Notes: a model not told the origin generated them from the letters alone. 64,000 bases of DNA from an uncultured Clostridia bacterium (GCA_934796775.1 CAKVPH010000007.1:36887-100886), one strand, 5' to 3'; counted from the first letter of the stretch, positions 16,153 through 24,594 are shown. Numbers and translations: made by a program.

Positions 16153-17343
16153 ATGACCGAAAGACTTGTAGGAACAGTTTCCAGAGGCGTTCGCGCACCG
16201 ATTATCCGCGAAGGAGACGATATAGCGAAGATCGTAGCCGACAGCGTAACGGCAGCCGCCGCATCCGACGGATTTGAATTTCATGATCGCGACGTTGTCG
16301 CCGTAACAGAAGCCGTTGTTGCAAGAGCGCAGGGTAACTACGCCACGGTAGACGATATAGCCGAGGACGTCAAAGCCAAATTCGGTGATAAAACAGTCGG
16401 CGTTATTTTTCCCATTTTATCGCGTAACCGTTTTGCAATTTGTCTTAAAGGAATAGCCAAAGGGCTTAAAAAAATCGTTTTAATGTTCAGCTATCCGTCA
16501 GACGAAGTAGGCAATCATTTGGTATCGCTCGATAAACTTGACGAAAAAGGCGTAAATCCTTGGTCGGACGTTTTATCCGAAGAAAAATACCGCGAGTTGT
16601 TCGGCTATGAAAAACACCGTTTTACGGGCGTAGATTACGTTGAATATTATAAAGAACTTATCAAAAAAGAAGGTTGCGAGGTCGAAATAGTTTTTGCAAA
16701 CGATTGCCGCACGATTTTAAATTATACTACTAACGTTATAAACTGCGACATACACACCCGCAAAAGAACCAAACGTATATTAAAAGAACACGGAGCTACC
16801 GTTTATTCGCTTGACGATATCATGACGCTACCCGGAAAAACAGGCGGATTCAATGCGGAATACGGTCTGCTCGGGTCAAATAAAGCAACCGAAGATAAAG
16901 TTAAACTTTTCCCGCGCGATTGTCAGCCGGTGGTTGACGCTATCGCCGCAGATTTATTAAAGCGTACCGGCAAACATATCGAAGTAATGATTTACGGCGA
17001 CGGAGCATTTAAAGATCCTATCGGAAAAATCTGGGAACTTGCCGATCCCGTCGTTTCGCCCGCTTACACTAAGGGTCTTGAAGGACAGCCAAACGAATTA
17101 AAGCTCAAATACCTTGCGGATAACGATTTTGCACATCTTTCCGGCGACGAACTTAAAGAAGCTATCAAAGGTCGTATCAGAGAAAAAGAAGACAATCTCG
17201 TCGGCAAAATGGTTTCCGAAGGTACTACGCCCAGACGCCTTACCGATCTTATCGGCTCGCTGTGCGACTTAACCTCCGGCAGCGGCGATAAAGGCACGCC
17301 CATAGTTTATATTTCGGGTTATTTTGATAACTACACCGTTTAA
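16153..17343 (+). CDS. CofE-like gamma-glutamyl ligase family protein
   Basis: A 396-residue protein resembling the coenzyme F420-0:L-glutamate ligase (CofE) family: TERLVGTVSRGVRAPIIREGDDIAKIV at the start and AVTEAVVARAQGNY (~50) match the family core, with NDCRTILNYTTN and GDGAFKDPIGKIWELADPVVSPAYTKG further on. I choose ATG 16153, with GAGGT eight bases upstream, over a GTG 15 bases earlier. CofE adds glutamates to F420, but no other F420 gene is visible and Clostridia of this type generally lack F420. The real substrate is probably another acid-amine pair. A good terminator follows. Confidence 0.75.
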   Translation: MTERLVGTVSRGVRAPIIREGDDIAKIVADSVTAAAASDGFEFHDRDVVAVTEAVVARAQGNYATVDDIAEDVKAKFGDKTVGVIFPILSRNRFAICLKGIAKGLKKIVLMFSYPSDEVGNHLVSLDKLDEKGVNPWSDVLSEEKYRELFGYEKHRFTGVDYVEYYKELIKKEGCEVEIVFANDCRTILNYTTNVINCDIHTRKRTKRILKEHGATVYSLDDIMTLPGKTGGFNAEYGLLGSNKATEDKVKLFPRDCQPVVDAIAADLLKRTGKHIEVMIYGDGAFKDPIGKIWELADPVVSPAYTKGLEGQPNELKLKYLADNDFAHLSGDELKEAIKGRIREKEDNLVGKMVSEGTTPRRLTDLIGSLCDLTSGSGDKGTPIVYISGYFDNYTV

Positions 17344-17376
17344 TTGATTTAAAAAAATAAATAAACATAAAAAATT

Positions 17377-17410
17377 CGAGCCGACTGAAAAATCAATCGG
17401 CTCGTTTTTT
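17377..17410 (+). terminator. Intrinsic terminator after the CofE-like gene
   Basis: CGAGCCGA and TCGGCTCG form an eight-base stem around a 12-base loop, followed by TTTTTT. It lies in the convergent gap before the minus-strand gene. Confidence 0.9.
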
Positions 17411-17437
17411 GTTGTAAAATTGCTTTAAAAACGTAGG

Positions 17438-19192
17438 TTATTTAGTATAAAGATATTTATTTTCAAGGTAAATAGCCGTAACCGTTGCCGCAATCAAAAA
17501 CAAAGTTACCGCCGCAACAATTCTGTCCGTTAAGTATCCTTTTTTGGTCAGTGCGGTTTTGGGTATGTATCCGAACTTGTCGTCGCCGTAAGAAACGTAG
17601 CATACGCCGTCTTTTTCGCTGTAAACAAGCACAGTGGAATATTTACCGAGTACGTCTTGCTTTTCGGTAAGTTTATCGTCCGCAAAAACGGTAGTCGGCT
17701 TATAAGAAGTAGTAGCAGTTGTAAAATTTTTGTTTTCGGTCGGGCTATAAAACGACTCTACAAGGTACGACTCGGGAATAAATCCGACGTTTTCGCCGTC
17801 TTTTACAAGCGCAAACGAAACGCCTCCAACGCTTATAGTTTTTAAAACCGTTACTTCGTCTTTTGCGTTAAGATTGAACGCTATAAACGAATCGTTTAAG
17901 TCGGGCAGTAAAAAGGCTCTTAAATCGTTGGATATAAGCATTGTTTTATCGTCTTCGTCCTGCATATCGTAGCTATGTAAATGGTAATCGGTTTTCAAAA
18001 CGAGCGCGATTTTTTCGCCCGAAATCAAATAATAGTCGTCCGTCTCTTTTATTACAAGATATCTGCTTTCCGACTTTTGCAAAAAGTAACCGTTAAAAAC
18101 AAAGTAGTTTGACGAAAGCGATTTTTTCAGATTTATGTCGTATAGCTCGGTGCCTTGCGTTACTACAACGTAGCATGGTTCAACGTTTAACGAAAATGAA
18201 AAATTTTCGGGCAACGGAATTTTTGTAAAACTTATTTCAAATCCTGTAAGAGCTTTTGCGTTTAAGTCGTATTCGATAACTCTGTCGCCTTCCTCGTCGC
18301 ATAAAAGCATTAAATTATCCGAAATGAAAAAATCTTTTAATTTTGTAATGTTCAGCGTTTCGCTTAAAAAAACAAGTTCTGTGTCGTACGTGTTTGCATT
18401 GATTTTGTAAACCGCGGCTTCGGTTGAAAAATACACTTCGTTGCCCACGCGGTTTATCTGCCTTACGTTTGAATGTCTGTCTGAAACAATCGTCGTGGTT
18501 CTGTTTGAAATCAAGCGGATCATATTGCCGTTTGAGTAATAATAAGTTTCGCTTTCTTGAGTGTTGTAAAGATATAGTGCGGAAGCGTTTCCCACAAGTT
18601 CGGTTTCGCATTTAGGCGTATATTCGGTAAAAGAAGTTCCGCCTTCGTCAAGTTTTGCAAAAATAACTTTGTTTTCTACGTTTAAAATAACCGTATCGTT
18701 GTTTACCGAAAAAGCGTTTACTTTTTCAAAAAGGGGAGCGGGAAGTAATTCGTTTACGGTCAAGTCAACCGCATAAAGATTATCGTTGGAAAGAATAAGC
18801 ATTAAATTGCCGCATTTTTCTATATGCTTTACGTCAAATTCGCTTAATTCTATTGTTTTATAAGTGTCGTTTTCGTATATTATCAAAAGTTCCGGTTGAG
18901 CAATATAAACCTTTTCGTCCTCTCTGTAAACGCTTACAGGGCTTTTAAGCTCAAAATATTGCAGATTTTTTCCCGTAAACTGCCCGGAGTTTTCTGCTAT
19001 CGCACCTTTTTCGTCAGAGCCTGATGCGTTTTTGTTTTCTTCGGGTGCGTTTATATCGTTCGCTTTAATATCCGTCAAAGTGGAACCTTGCGCATTTGCA
19101 CACACAAAAAGCCCTTCGTAAAAACTTACAAAAAGGGTGACTAAAATAAATACGGGTATTATAAGCGGTAAAATCTTTCTTGCTTTTTTCAT
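17438..19192 (-). CDS. Membrane-anchored exported protein with propeller and SH3-like regions
   Basis: A 584-residue protein of no recognised family. Residues 8-30 are a signal/anchor (ILPLIIPVFILVTLFVSFYEGLFV), and the C-terminus has a membrane helix (IVAAVTLFLIAATVTAIYL), so the large middle lies outside the cell with both ends anchored. Residues ~90-420 repeat short beta hairpins (NLMLILSNDNLYAVDL, EVYFSTEAAVYKINANTYD), like a beta-propeller. Residues ~440-560 contain two bacterial SH3-like stretches (ENVGFIPESYLVESFY, DKFGYIPKTALTKKGY). A sensor or cell-wall binding role is a guess. Its promoter puts the start codon at the transcription start. Confidence 0.7.
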   Translation of the reverse strand: MKKARKILPLIIPVFILVTLFVSFYEGLFVCANAQGSTLTDIKANDINAPEENKNASGSDEKGAIAENSGQFTGKNLQYFELKSPVSVYREDEKVYIAQPELLIIYENDTYKTIELSEFDVKHIEKCGNLMLILSNDNLYAVDLTVNELLPAPLFEKVNAFSVNNDTVILNVENKVIFAKLDEGGTSFTEYTPKCETELVGNASALYLYNTQESETYYYSNGNMIRLISNRTTTIVSDRHSNVRQINRVGNEVYFSTEAAVYKINANTYDTELVFLSETLNITKLKDFFISDNLMLLCDEEGDRVIEYDLNAKALTGFEISFTKIPLPENFSFSLNVEPCYVVVTQGTELYDINLKKSLSSNYFVFNGYFLQKSESRYLVIKETDDYYLISGEKIALVLKTDYHLHSYDMQDEDDKTMLISNDLRAFLLPDLNDSFIAFNLNAKDEVTVLKTISVGGVSFALVKDGENVGFIPESYLVESFYSPTENKNFTTATTSYKPTTVFADDKLTEKQDVLGKYSTVLVYSEKDGVCYVSYGDDKFGYIPKTALTKKGYLTDRIVAAVTLFLIAATVTAIYLENKYLYTK

Positions 19193-19198
19193 ACTTTA

Positions 19199-19227
19199 AT
19201 TTTATTATAAATTATATTTTTAGTCAA
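19199..19227 (-). promoter_or_regulatory. Sigma-A type promoter, start at the ATG (leaderless)
   Basis: On the minus strand TTGACT, a 17-base spacer and TAAAAT end six bases before the ATG at 19192. No SD precedes the ATG, so the transcript probably begins at or next to the start codon. Confidence 0.5.
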
Positions 19228-19360
19228 GTATATAAAATAGTATTAGTATACATTAGCATACAAATTTATTAGCCGCTATAAATAAAATGGTAAGTAATCG
19301 CCGTTTTTATTTTTTGCAATGCTTTATAAACAATAAAACGCGGTATGTAAATGCAAAGCC

Positions 19361-19389
19361 TTTACAAACAGCTTAAAATATGGTAATAT
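19361..19389 (+). promoter_or_regulatory. Sigma-A type promoter, start at the ATG (leaderless)
   Basis: TTTACA, a 17-base spacer and TAATAT end six bases before the ATG at 19396. No SD is present. The geometry is identical to the divergent promoter at 19199-19227. Confidence 0.55.
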
Positions 19390-19395
19390 ATATCT

Positions 19396-20634
19396 ATGAA
19401 AAAGTTAAAAATTGCCGAGTTCATCGATTCGTACTATCCGTGTATAGACGGCGTTATGAACGTGGTAACAAATTATTGCCGAAATTTTAATAACGAAAAA
19501 GCGGAATGTAAACTTATAACGCCCGCGGCAAAAAAGAGCGATCATTATAAAGATTGTCAGCCGTTTGAAGTAGTGCGTTGTCTTTCTGTTTCCGCTCCGG
19601 ACGGATATCGTTGCGGTTTTCCCGAAATTGACGCTAAGCTTGAAAAACGCTTAAAAAACGAACATTTTGATATATTTCATGTTCATTCTCCGTTCAATAT
19701 GGGGTTGTATGCAATAAAGCAGGCAAGGAAACGTAAAATACCCGTGGTTGTAACTTTGCACACCAAGTATCACGAAGATTTTAAGCGGACGTTGCATGGA
19801 AACAAAGCTCTGTGCGACTTTATGATAAAGCGCATAATGCGTGTTTTCAATAATGCCGACTACGTCTGGACGGTTACTGAGTCAACTTGTCAGGTGCTGC
19901 GCGACTACGGCTATAATGGCAAGATAGACGTAGTGCGAAACGGAACGGATATGCGCTATCCCGATAATCCCGAAGAACTTGTTAAAAATGTAAACGAAAA
20001 GCATAACTTATCCGGTAAGAAAAACGTGTTCATATTCGTTGGTCGTATAGCGGTATATAAAAACGTATATCTGCTTGCGGACGCATTAAAAATCCTGTCT
20101 GATAACGGAACTGATTTTACCATGATAATGGTAGGCGGCGGATTTGACGAAGAAGATTTTAAAAAATACACGCAAAAGCTCGGTATTTACGAAAAATTCG
20201 TGTTTGCGGGCATAGTATCCGACCGTGCTCTTTTGCAAGGGTACTATTTGAGGTCTGACGTATTTTTGTTCCCGTCGGTGTTCGATAACGGACCTATCGT
20301 GTGCCTTGAAGCCGCGGCAAACAAAATACCTTCTTTATATATTCGCGGCAGCAGTGCGGCGGAGCAAATCGTAGATAACGAAAACGGTTTTTTATGTGAA
20401 GAAAACGCGCAGAGCATGGCCGAGCGCGTAAGCGAAATTATAAAAGATCCCGCGCTTATTAAAAGTGCCGGCGAAAACGCATACCGTACGGTTTATCGCA
20501 ACTGGGATCACGTTACCGAAGAAGTTTTAGCCAAATACGAAGAAATAATAAAAGACTATAACGCAAACCATGCCGGCGATTTACTTGATCACGGAAAGGA
20601 AAAAGTTTTTAAAAAGAGCGAAATAACCGATTGA
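19396..20634 (+). CDS. GT4 family glycosyltransferase
   Basis: A 412-residue GT-B fold glycosyltransferase of family 4. The N-terminal FIDSYYPCIDGVMNVVTNYCRNF matches the Gly-rich acceptor-domain loop of diacylglycerol glucosyltransferase-like enzymes. The C-terminal nucleotide-sugar domain shows FVGRIAVYKNVYLLADAL (~215-232), MVGGGFDEEDFKKY and FLFPSVFDNGPIVCLEAAANKIPSLYIRGSSAAEQI (~290-325). It likely builds a membrane glycolipid or surface glycan. No signal peptide; the active site faces the cytoplasm. It runs divergently from the exported protein gene. Confidence 0.85.
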   Translation: MKKLKIAEFIDSYYPCIDGVMNVVTNYCRNFNNEKAECKLITPAAKKSDHYKDCQPFEVVRCLSVSAPDGYRCGFPEIDAKLEKRLKNEHFDIFHVHSPFNMGLYAIKQARKRKIPVVVTLHTKYHEDFKRTLHGNKALCDFMIKRIMRVFNNADYVWTVTESTCQVLRDYGYNGKIDVVRNGTDMRYPDNPEELVKNVNEKHNLSGKKNVFIFVGRIAVYKNVYLLADALKILSDNGTDFTMIMVGGGFDEEDFKKYTQKLGIYEKFVFAGIVSDRALLQGYYLRSDVFLFPSVFDNGPIVCLEAAANKIPSLYIRGSSAAEQIVDNENGFLCEENAQSMAERVSEIIKDPALIKSAGENAYRTVYRNWDHVTEEVLAKYEEIIKDYNANHAGDLLDHGKEKVFKKSEITD

Positions 20635-20666
20635 TTTTTTGTACTCAAAAAAACAAAAAAGTGCCG

Positions 20667-20683
20667 CTATAAGTCGATTATCG
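20667..20683 (+). repeat. Dispersed core, copy 3
   Basis: Exact core, preceded by AAAAAAGTGCCG and followed by TATATTTTT, so it carries the full ~35-base element. It lies between the glycosyltransferase and the lipoprotein gene. Confidence 0.9.
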
Positions 20684-20718
20684 TATATTTTTAACAAAAA
20701 AACAATTTAAACGCATAT

Positions 20719-21516
20719 ATGAGAGAGTATTCTTTATACATAAAAATTTTATCATCTGCATTATTCGCCGCGCTTGTCGCGGCTTTGCTTTGCGGTTGCG
20801 CGCCTAAAGGCAATTCGGTCGATTCATCGTCGGACGAAAATTCGCAATCGTCATCTTTTTCTTCCGAGCGGATAAAACATGAACTATATTCCGACGGTTA
20901 CGCCACGTTTTTAAAGCTTATTGAAAATTTAGATAATAAAGAGCGGTATTTATGGAAAACTTCCGGCTATACACGCGCCAATAAAGGCATAATAAAATAC
21001 GTTCAGGAAATTCAGTCCGAAGTGAAAAAAAACGGAGATGAATGGAACACGAAAAACAAATCCACGTCAGCTTTTGTAAAGCTTGATCATAATGTTTATT
21101 TATCCGGCGGCGTTGCCGAGTACGAAGATTCGCGCGAAAGCGAAAAGAAGAAACCTTCTTACGACGAATACCGTAAAAAATTCGGCGTTTTGCCTTGTGA
21201 TAAAGGTTTTGCTGGCTATATAATAGACGAAACTACCGTAATGAGTGCCGAAAACGATTTTTCCGGCGAAGAAGATTATAGTTTAAAGGTAAATTTAAAC
21301 GCCGATAAAGCCGCAAAAAACATGGTTATTCAAATGAAAAACTTCGGCGGGCTTAACGATTATCCAAAATACGATTCGTTGCAGCTTAATATTGTTTACG
21401 ATAAGGATTTTACAGTGCTTTATTTTTCGGTTTGCGCGGTTTACGATATAGATATCGCGGTTCTTGGCAAAATGAAATGCACGATGAAAATAAACACCGA
21501 GTGCAGTTATAACTGA
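20719..21516 (+). CDS. Lipoprotein of unknown function
   Basis: A 265-residue exported protein. Residues ~8-27 are a hydrophobic signal ending in the lipobox-like LLCGC with Cys ~27 as the lipidated residue, followed by a Ser/Asp-rich linker. The rest is beta-rich, with KNMVIQMKNFGGLNDYPKYDSLQLNIVYDKDFT near the C-terminus. I see no catalytic motif or named domain. The start ATG has no SD. Confidence 0.75.
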   Translation: MREYSLYIKILSSALFAALVAALLCGCAPKGNSVDSSSDENSQSSSFSSERIKHELYSDGYATFLKLIENLDNKERYLWKTSGYTRANKGIIKYVQEIQSEVKKNGDEWNTKNKSTSAFVKLDHNVYLSGGVAEYEDSRESEKKKPSYDEYRKKFGVLPCDKGFAGYIIDETTVMSAENDFSGEEDYSLKVNLNADKAAKNMVIQMKNFGGLNDYPKYDSLQLNIVYDKDFTVLYFSVCAVYDIDIAVLGKMKCTMKINTECSYN

Positions 21517-21559
21517 CGAAAAATTTTTTAACAAAAGTCAAAAAGTTGTAAAAAAATCC

Positions 21560-21588
21560 TTGACAACGATTTTTTAATATTGTAATAT
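21560..21588 (+). promoter_or_regulatory. Sigma-A promoter for infC-rpmI-rplT
   Basis: A perfect TTGACA, 17-base spacer and TAATAT. Transcription would begin near 21595, giving a ~140-base leader before infC. Confidence 0.85.
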
Positions 21589-21594
21589 ATAGAG

Positions 21595-21735
21595 GCTGAC
21601 AAGCAGAAGCGACCCTTCTCGCCGTTTGATAAATAAGTCTAAACGGCACATATTTTTAAAGTAAAAGCTTTAATTATGTAAAAAACGGGTTGCCATGCGG
21701 CAGCCCGATATTTTTTTAAGGGAAGGTAAATTACT
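21595..21735 (+). promoter_or_regulatory. infC leader, L20-type autoregulatory region
   Basis: The leader contains AGAAG/CTTCT and the seven-base GCCGTTT/AAACGGC stems, then an attenuator hairpin. In Firmicutes the infC operon leader is bound by ribosomal protein L20, which favours termination. The match here is positional and structural; I did not align it to the known family. Confidence 0.6.
21686..21717 (+). terminator. Attenuator in the infC leader
   Basis: CGGGTTGCC and GGCAGCCCG form a nine-base stem with loop ATGC, followed by an A/T run of seven T. It lies inside the leader, 18 bases before infC, so it acts as a conditional terminator. Confidence 0.85.
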
Positions 21736-22257
21736 ATTAAAAATCAACATCAGATCAACGAGGAGATAAGGGATCGCGAAATCAGACTTATTAACGAAAA
21801 CGGCGAAATGTTAGGTGTAATGAGTTCGCGCGCAGCGCTTGAAATTGCGGCGCAATCAGACCTGGATTTGGTAAAAATATCCCCGAACGCCGTACCGCCC
21901 GTATGCAAAATAATGGATTACGGTAAGTATAAGTTCGAACTTTTGAAAAAGCAAAAAGAAGCCAAAAAGAATCAAAAAACTGTTGAAGTTAAAGAAATGT
22001 GGCTCTCTATGACCATAGACGTCGGCGACCTCAACGTAAAAGCAAAACAGACGCTTAAATTTTTGGCGGACGGCAACAAAGTAAAAGTATCGATTAAAAT
22101 GCGCGGCCGTCAGAACGCACACCCCGAGCAGGGTATAGCCGTAATGGAAAAATTTGCGGCAATTCTCGGCGATAACGCAGTAGTAGAGAAAAAACCTCTT
22201 ACGGAGAACCGCAACATCATAATGATAGTCGCACCGTCTAAGAGTGCAAATAATTAA
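21736..22257 (+). CDS. infC: Translation initiation factor IF-3 (ATT start)
   Basis: A 173-residue IF-3, which binds the 30S subunit and checks start codon pairing. From the internal ATG at 21808 the protein would lack the conserved N-terminus. Reading upstream in frame gives KNQHQINEEIRDREIRLINENG, the family opening, back to ATT at 21736; the first in-frame stop is at 21727. GGAAGG lies nine bases before ATT, and ATT 21730 is too close to it. E. coli infC also uses AUU, a start IF-3 itself represses. The C-terminal domain (MRGRQNAHPEQGIAVMEKF) is complete. Confidence 0.9.
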   Translation: MKNQHQINEEIRDREIRLINENGEMLGVMSSRAALEIAAQSDLDLVKISPNAVPPVCKIMDYGKYKFELLKKQKEAKKNQKTVEVKEMWLSMTIDVGDLNVKAKQTLKFLADGNKVKVSIKMRGRQNAHPEQGIAVMEKFAAILGDNAVVEKKPLTENRNIIMIVAPSKSANN

Positions 22258-22284
22258 GTACAAAAAATACGGAGGAAATAAATT

Positions 22285-22479
22285 ATGCCTAAAATGAAAA
22301 CGCACAGCGGTGCGAAGAAACGTTTTTCGGTAACAGCTACCGGAAAGATCAAGAGAGGACATCAGAATAAGAGTCACATTCTCAGCAAAAAGGATACCAA
22401 GAGAAAAAGAAGACTCAGAACCACCACTTATGTGTCGAGCGCACAGAGCAAGATGGTTAAGAATCTCATTCAGGCGTAA
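22285..22479 (+). CDS. rpmI: Ribosomal protein L35
   Basis: A 64-residue L35 of the 50S subunit. MKTHSGAKKRFSVTATGKIKRG and SHILSKK are textbook conserved. GGAGG precedes the ATG. It is the middle gene of infC-rpmI-rplT. Confidence 0.97.
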   Translation: MPKMKTHSGAKKRFSVTATGKIKRGHQNKSHILSKKDTKRKRRLRTTTYVSSAQSKMVKNLIQA

Positions 22480-22493
22480 GGAGGTAATAGATT

Positions 22494-22847
22494 ATGCGTA
22501 TTAAAAGAGGCGTAAACGCAGTAAAAAAGCGTAGAAAAATTATGAAGCTTTCCAAAGGATACTTTGGAGCTAAGAGCAAACTTTACAGAATAGCGCGTCA
22601 GGCGGTTATGAAATCGCTTTCGTACGCTTACGTTGGAAGAAAGGCTAAAAAGAGAGATTTCAGAAAACTCTGGATTGCAAGAATTAACGCCGCATGCCGC
22701 GTAAACGGACTTTCTTACAGCAAATTTATGCACGGTTTAAATCTTGCCGGCATCACTCTTAACAGAAAGGTTCTTGCCGATATGGCTGTAAACGACGCTG
22801 CGGGTTTCGCTGCGCTTTGCACTGCCGCTAAGGGCAAACTTAACTGA
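22494..22847 (+). CDS. rplT: Ribosomal protein L20
   Basis: A 117-residue L20, needed for early 50S assembly and known in Firmicutes as repressor of its own operon. MRIKRGVNAVKKRRKIMKLSKGYFGAKS, RDFRKLWIARINAACR and YSKFMHGL are characteristic. GGAGG lies nine bases before ATG, 14 bases after rpmI. A terminator follows. Confidence 0.97.
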   Translation: MRIKRGVNAVKKRRKIMKLSKGYFGAKSKLYRIARQAVMKSLSYAYVGRKAKKRDFRKLWIARINAACRVNGLSYSKFMHGLNLAGITLNRKVLADMAVNDAAGFAALCTAAKGKLN

Positions 22848-22854
22848 CGACGGT

Positions 22855-22883
22855 CGGGCTGCTATTTTTTGGCAGCCCGTTTT
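22855..22883 (+). terminator. Intrinsic terminator after rplT
   Basis: CGGGCTGC(C) pairs with GGCAGCCCG, loop TATTTTTT, followed by TTTT. The stem is nearly the same as that of the infC attenuator. Confidence 0.85.
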
Positions 22884-22925
22884 CGTGAAAAAACAAACGC
22901 GTTTTGAGTTTTAAGGACACCTGTT

Positions 22926-23675
22926 ATGATTATAACGTCAAGGCAGAACGAGCGCATTAAGCGCATAGTTTCGCTTAAACAAAAAAAATATCGCGACGAA
23001 TACTCTTTGTATCTGGTCGAAGGCGATAAAATGATTGCGGACGCTATAAACGCGGGGCAGCAAATAACCGAAATTTTTGTTTCCGAAAGTTATTCGGGTA
23101 ATGGCTTTACAAATATCGATAGTCGCACTACGGTAAGCGATTCTGTGTTTTCGGCTATGTCGGACGAGGTTACGCCTCAAGGAATAATTGCAGTTGTAAA
23201 AATTCCAAAAAGTCCGTCTATAAGTCGATTATCGGCATGTTTATTGCTTGATAGGCTTCAGGATCCAAAAAACGTAGGTGCAATTTTAAGGCTTGCCGCC
23301 GCGGCAGGCGTTACCGATATAATATCGGTAGACTGTGCCGATGCATACTCGCCCAAAGCCGTGCGCGCTTCAATGAGCGGGCTTTACCACGAAAATATTT
23401 ATTGCATGACCGAGCAGGACGCGTTAAAATGCGTTAAAGATAACGGCTTAAAGATTATTGCCGCCGATATGGGTGGAAAAGATATATTTTCCTATTCTCC
23501 GCCCGAAAAATTCTGTCTTGTCGTAGGCAACGAAGGTAAGGGCGTAAGCGATAAAATTATGTCCGCCGCCGACGAAATTGTTGCAATTCCCATGCAAAAC
23601 GGCGTGGAAAGTTTAAACGTGGCTGTGGCTGCGGGAATAACGCTTTACACGCTTTTAAACGGAAAAAACCGATAA
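22926..23675 (+). CDS. TrmH/SpoU family RNA methyltransferase
   Basis: A 249-residue SPOUT methyltransferase that moves a methyl group from SAM to ribose 2'-OH in rRNA or tRNA. Residues 1-90 are the L7Ae-like substrate domain; SPOUT motifs follow: NVGAILRLAAAAGV (~118), LVVGNEGKGVSDKI (~200) and MQNGVESLNVAVAAGI (~225). A homologue (ysgA) also follows rplT in B. subtilis. The linker between the two domains (residues ~97-103, SISRLSA) is encoded by an exact copy of the dispersed core repeat. Confidence 0.9.
   Translation: MIITSRQNERIKRIVSLKQKKYRDEYSLYLVEGDKMIADAINAGQQITEIFVSESYSGNGFTNIDSRTTVSDSVFSAMSDEVTPQGIIAVVKIPKSPSISRLSACLLLDRLQDPKNVGAILRLAAAAGVTDIISVDCADAYSPKAVRASMSGLYHENIYCMTEQDALKCVKDNGLKIIAADMGGKDIFSYSPPEKFCLVVGNEGKGVSDKIMSAADEIVAIPMQNGVESLNVAVAAGITLYTLLNGKNR
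23218..23234 (+). repeat. Dispersed core, copy 4 (inside a gene)
   Basis: Exact 17-base core in frame in the RNA methyltransferase gene, encoding part of the domain linker. Confidence 0.85.
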
Positions 23676-23760
23676 TTAAGGCAATAATTCAAAAGATAAA
23701 AACTCGCATTTTGTTATTCACGGTAAATAAAAAATAAAGATTAAATCAGGAGGATGAAAT

Positions 23761-24501
23761 ATGTCCGGACACAGCAAGTGGGCAAATATTAAGAATAAAA
23801 AAGCAAAAACCGATGCGGCAAAGGGTAAAATCTTTACAAAAATCGGAAGAGAGATAGCCGTTGCGGCAAAAGCGGGCGCAGATCCCGCCACTAACTCCAA
23901 ACTTGCGGACGTTATAGCAAAAGCAAAAGCCGCAAACATGCCTAACGACAACATAAAAAGAAGCATAATGAAAGCTACCGGCGAGCTTGGCAACGTAAAC
24001 TACGAAAATTTAACATACGAAGGTTACGGTGTGGGCGGCAGTGCGGTAATAGTATCCACTCTTACCGAAAACAAGAACAGAACGGTAGGCGAAGTTCGTC
24101 ACATTTTTGATAAATACGGCGGAAGTTTAGGCACTGCAAATTCGGTTTCGTTCATGTTTGAAAACCGCGGCGTAATAGTAATCGAAAAGACCGTAGGTTC
24201 AAACGACGACGAAATTATGGAGCTTGCCTTAGACGCCGGTGCGGACGACGTAATTTATTCCGACGACGCATACGAAATCAGAACAGCACCTTCTGCGTTT
24301 TCTGCTGTAAGAAAGTATTTTGAAGAGAGAGGTTACAGCTTTATAGAGGCATCTGTTGAAATGGTACCTAACGATAAAATAACTTTATCGCCCGAACAAC
24401 TTGTAACTTTCAACAAAATGCTCGACGCGTTTGAAGATAACGACGACGTACAGGATATTTATCACAACGTAGAGCTTCCCGACGACGAGGACGAAGAATA
24501 A
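23761..24501 (+). CDS. yebC: YebC/PmpR family translation/transcription factor
   Basis: A 246-residue YebC family protein. MSGHSKWANIKNKKAKTDAAKGKIFTK is the invariant opening, and YEGYGVGG and the acidic tail (DDEDEE) are typical. Members help ribosomes through difficult peptide motifs and were earlier described as DNA-binding regulators. SD AGGAGG. A bidirectional terminator lies between it and ung. Confidence 0.95.
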   Translation: MSGHSKWANIKNKKAKTDAAKGKIFTKIGREIAVAAKAGADPATNSKLADVIAKAKAANMPNDNIKRSIMKATGELGNVNYENLTYEGYGVGGSAVIVSTLTENKNRTVGEVRHIFDKYGGSLGTANSVSFMFENRGVIVIEKTVGSNDDEIMELALDAGADDVIYSDDAYEIRTAPSAFSAVRKYFEERGYSFIEASVEMVPNDKITLSPEQLVTFNKMLDAFEDNDDVQDIYHNVELPDDEDEE

Positions 24502-24555
24502 TAAAAATACGAACATACTACAATAACAGGCAATATTTTTATAAACTTTATATAA

Positions 24556-24594
24556 AAAATACCGACGCAGAATTATTCCGCATCGGTATTTTTT
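24556..24594. terminator. Bidirectional terminator between yebC and ung
   Basis: ATACCGAcGC and GCaTCGGTAT form the stem, with A-rich sequence before and TTTTT after, so it can stop transcription from both sides. Confidence 0.8.

Noticed and set aside
21808..22257. infC starting at the first ATG (149 residues)
   Set aside because: It would lack the conserved IF-3 N-terminal opening, which is encoded in frame upstream from ATT 21736.
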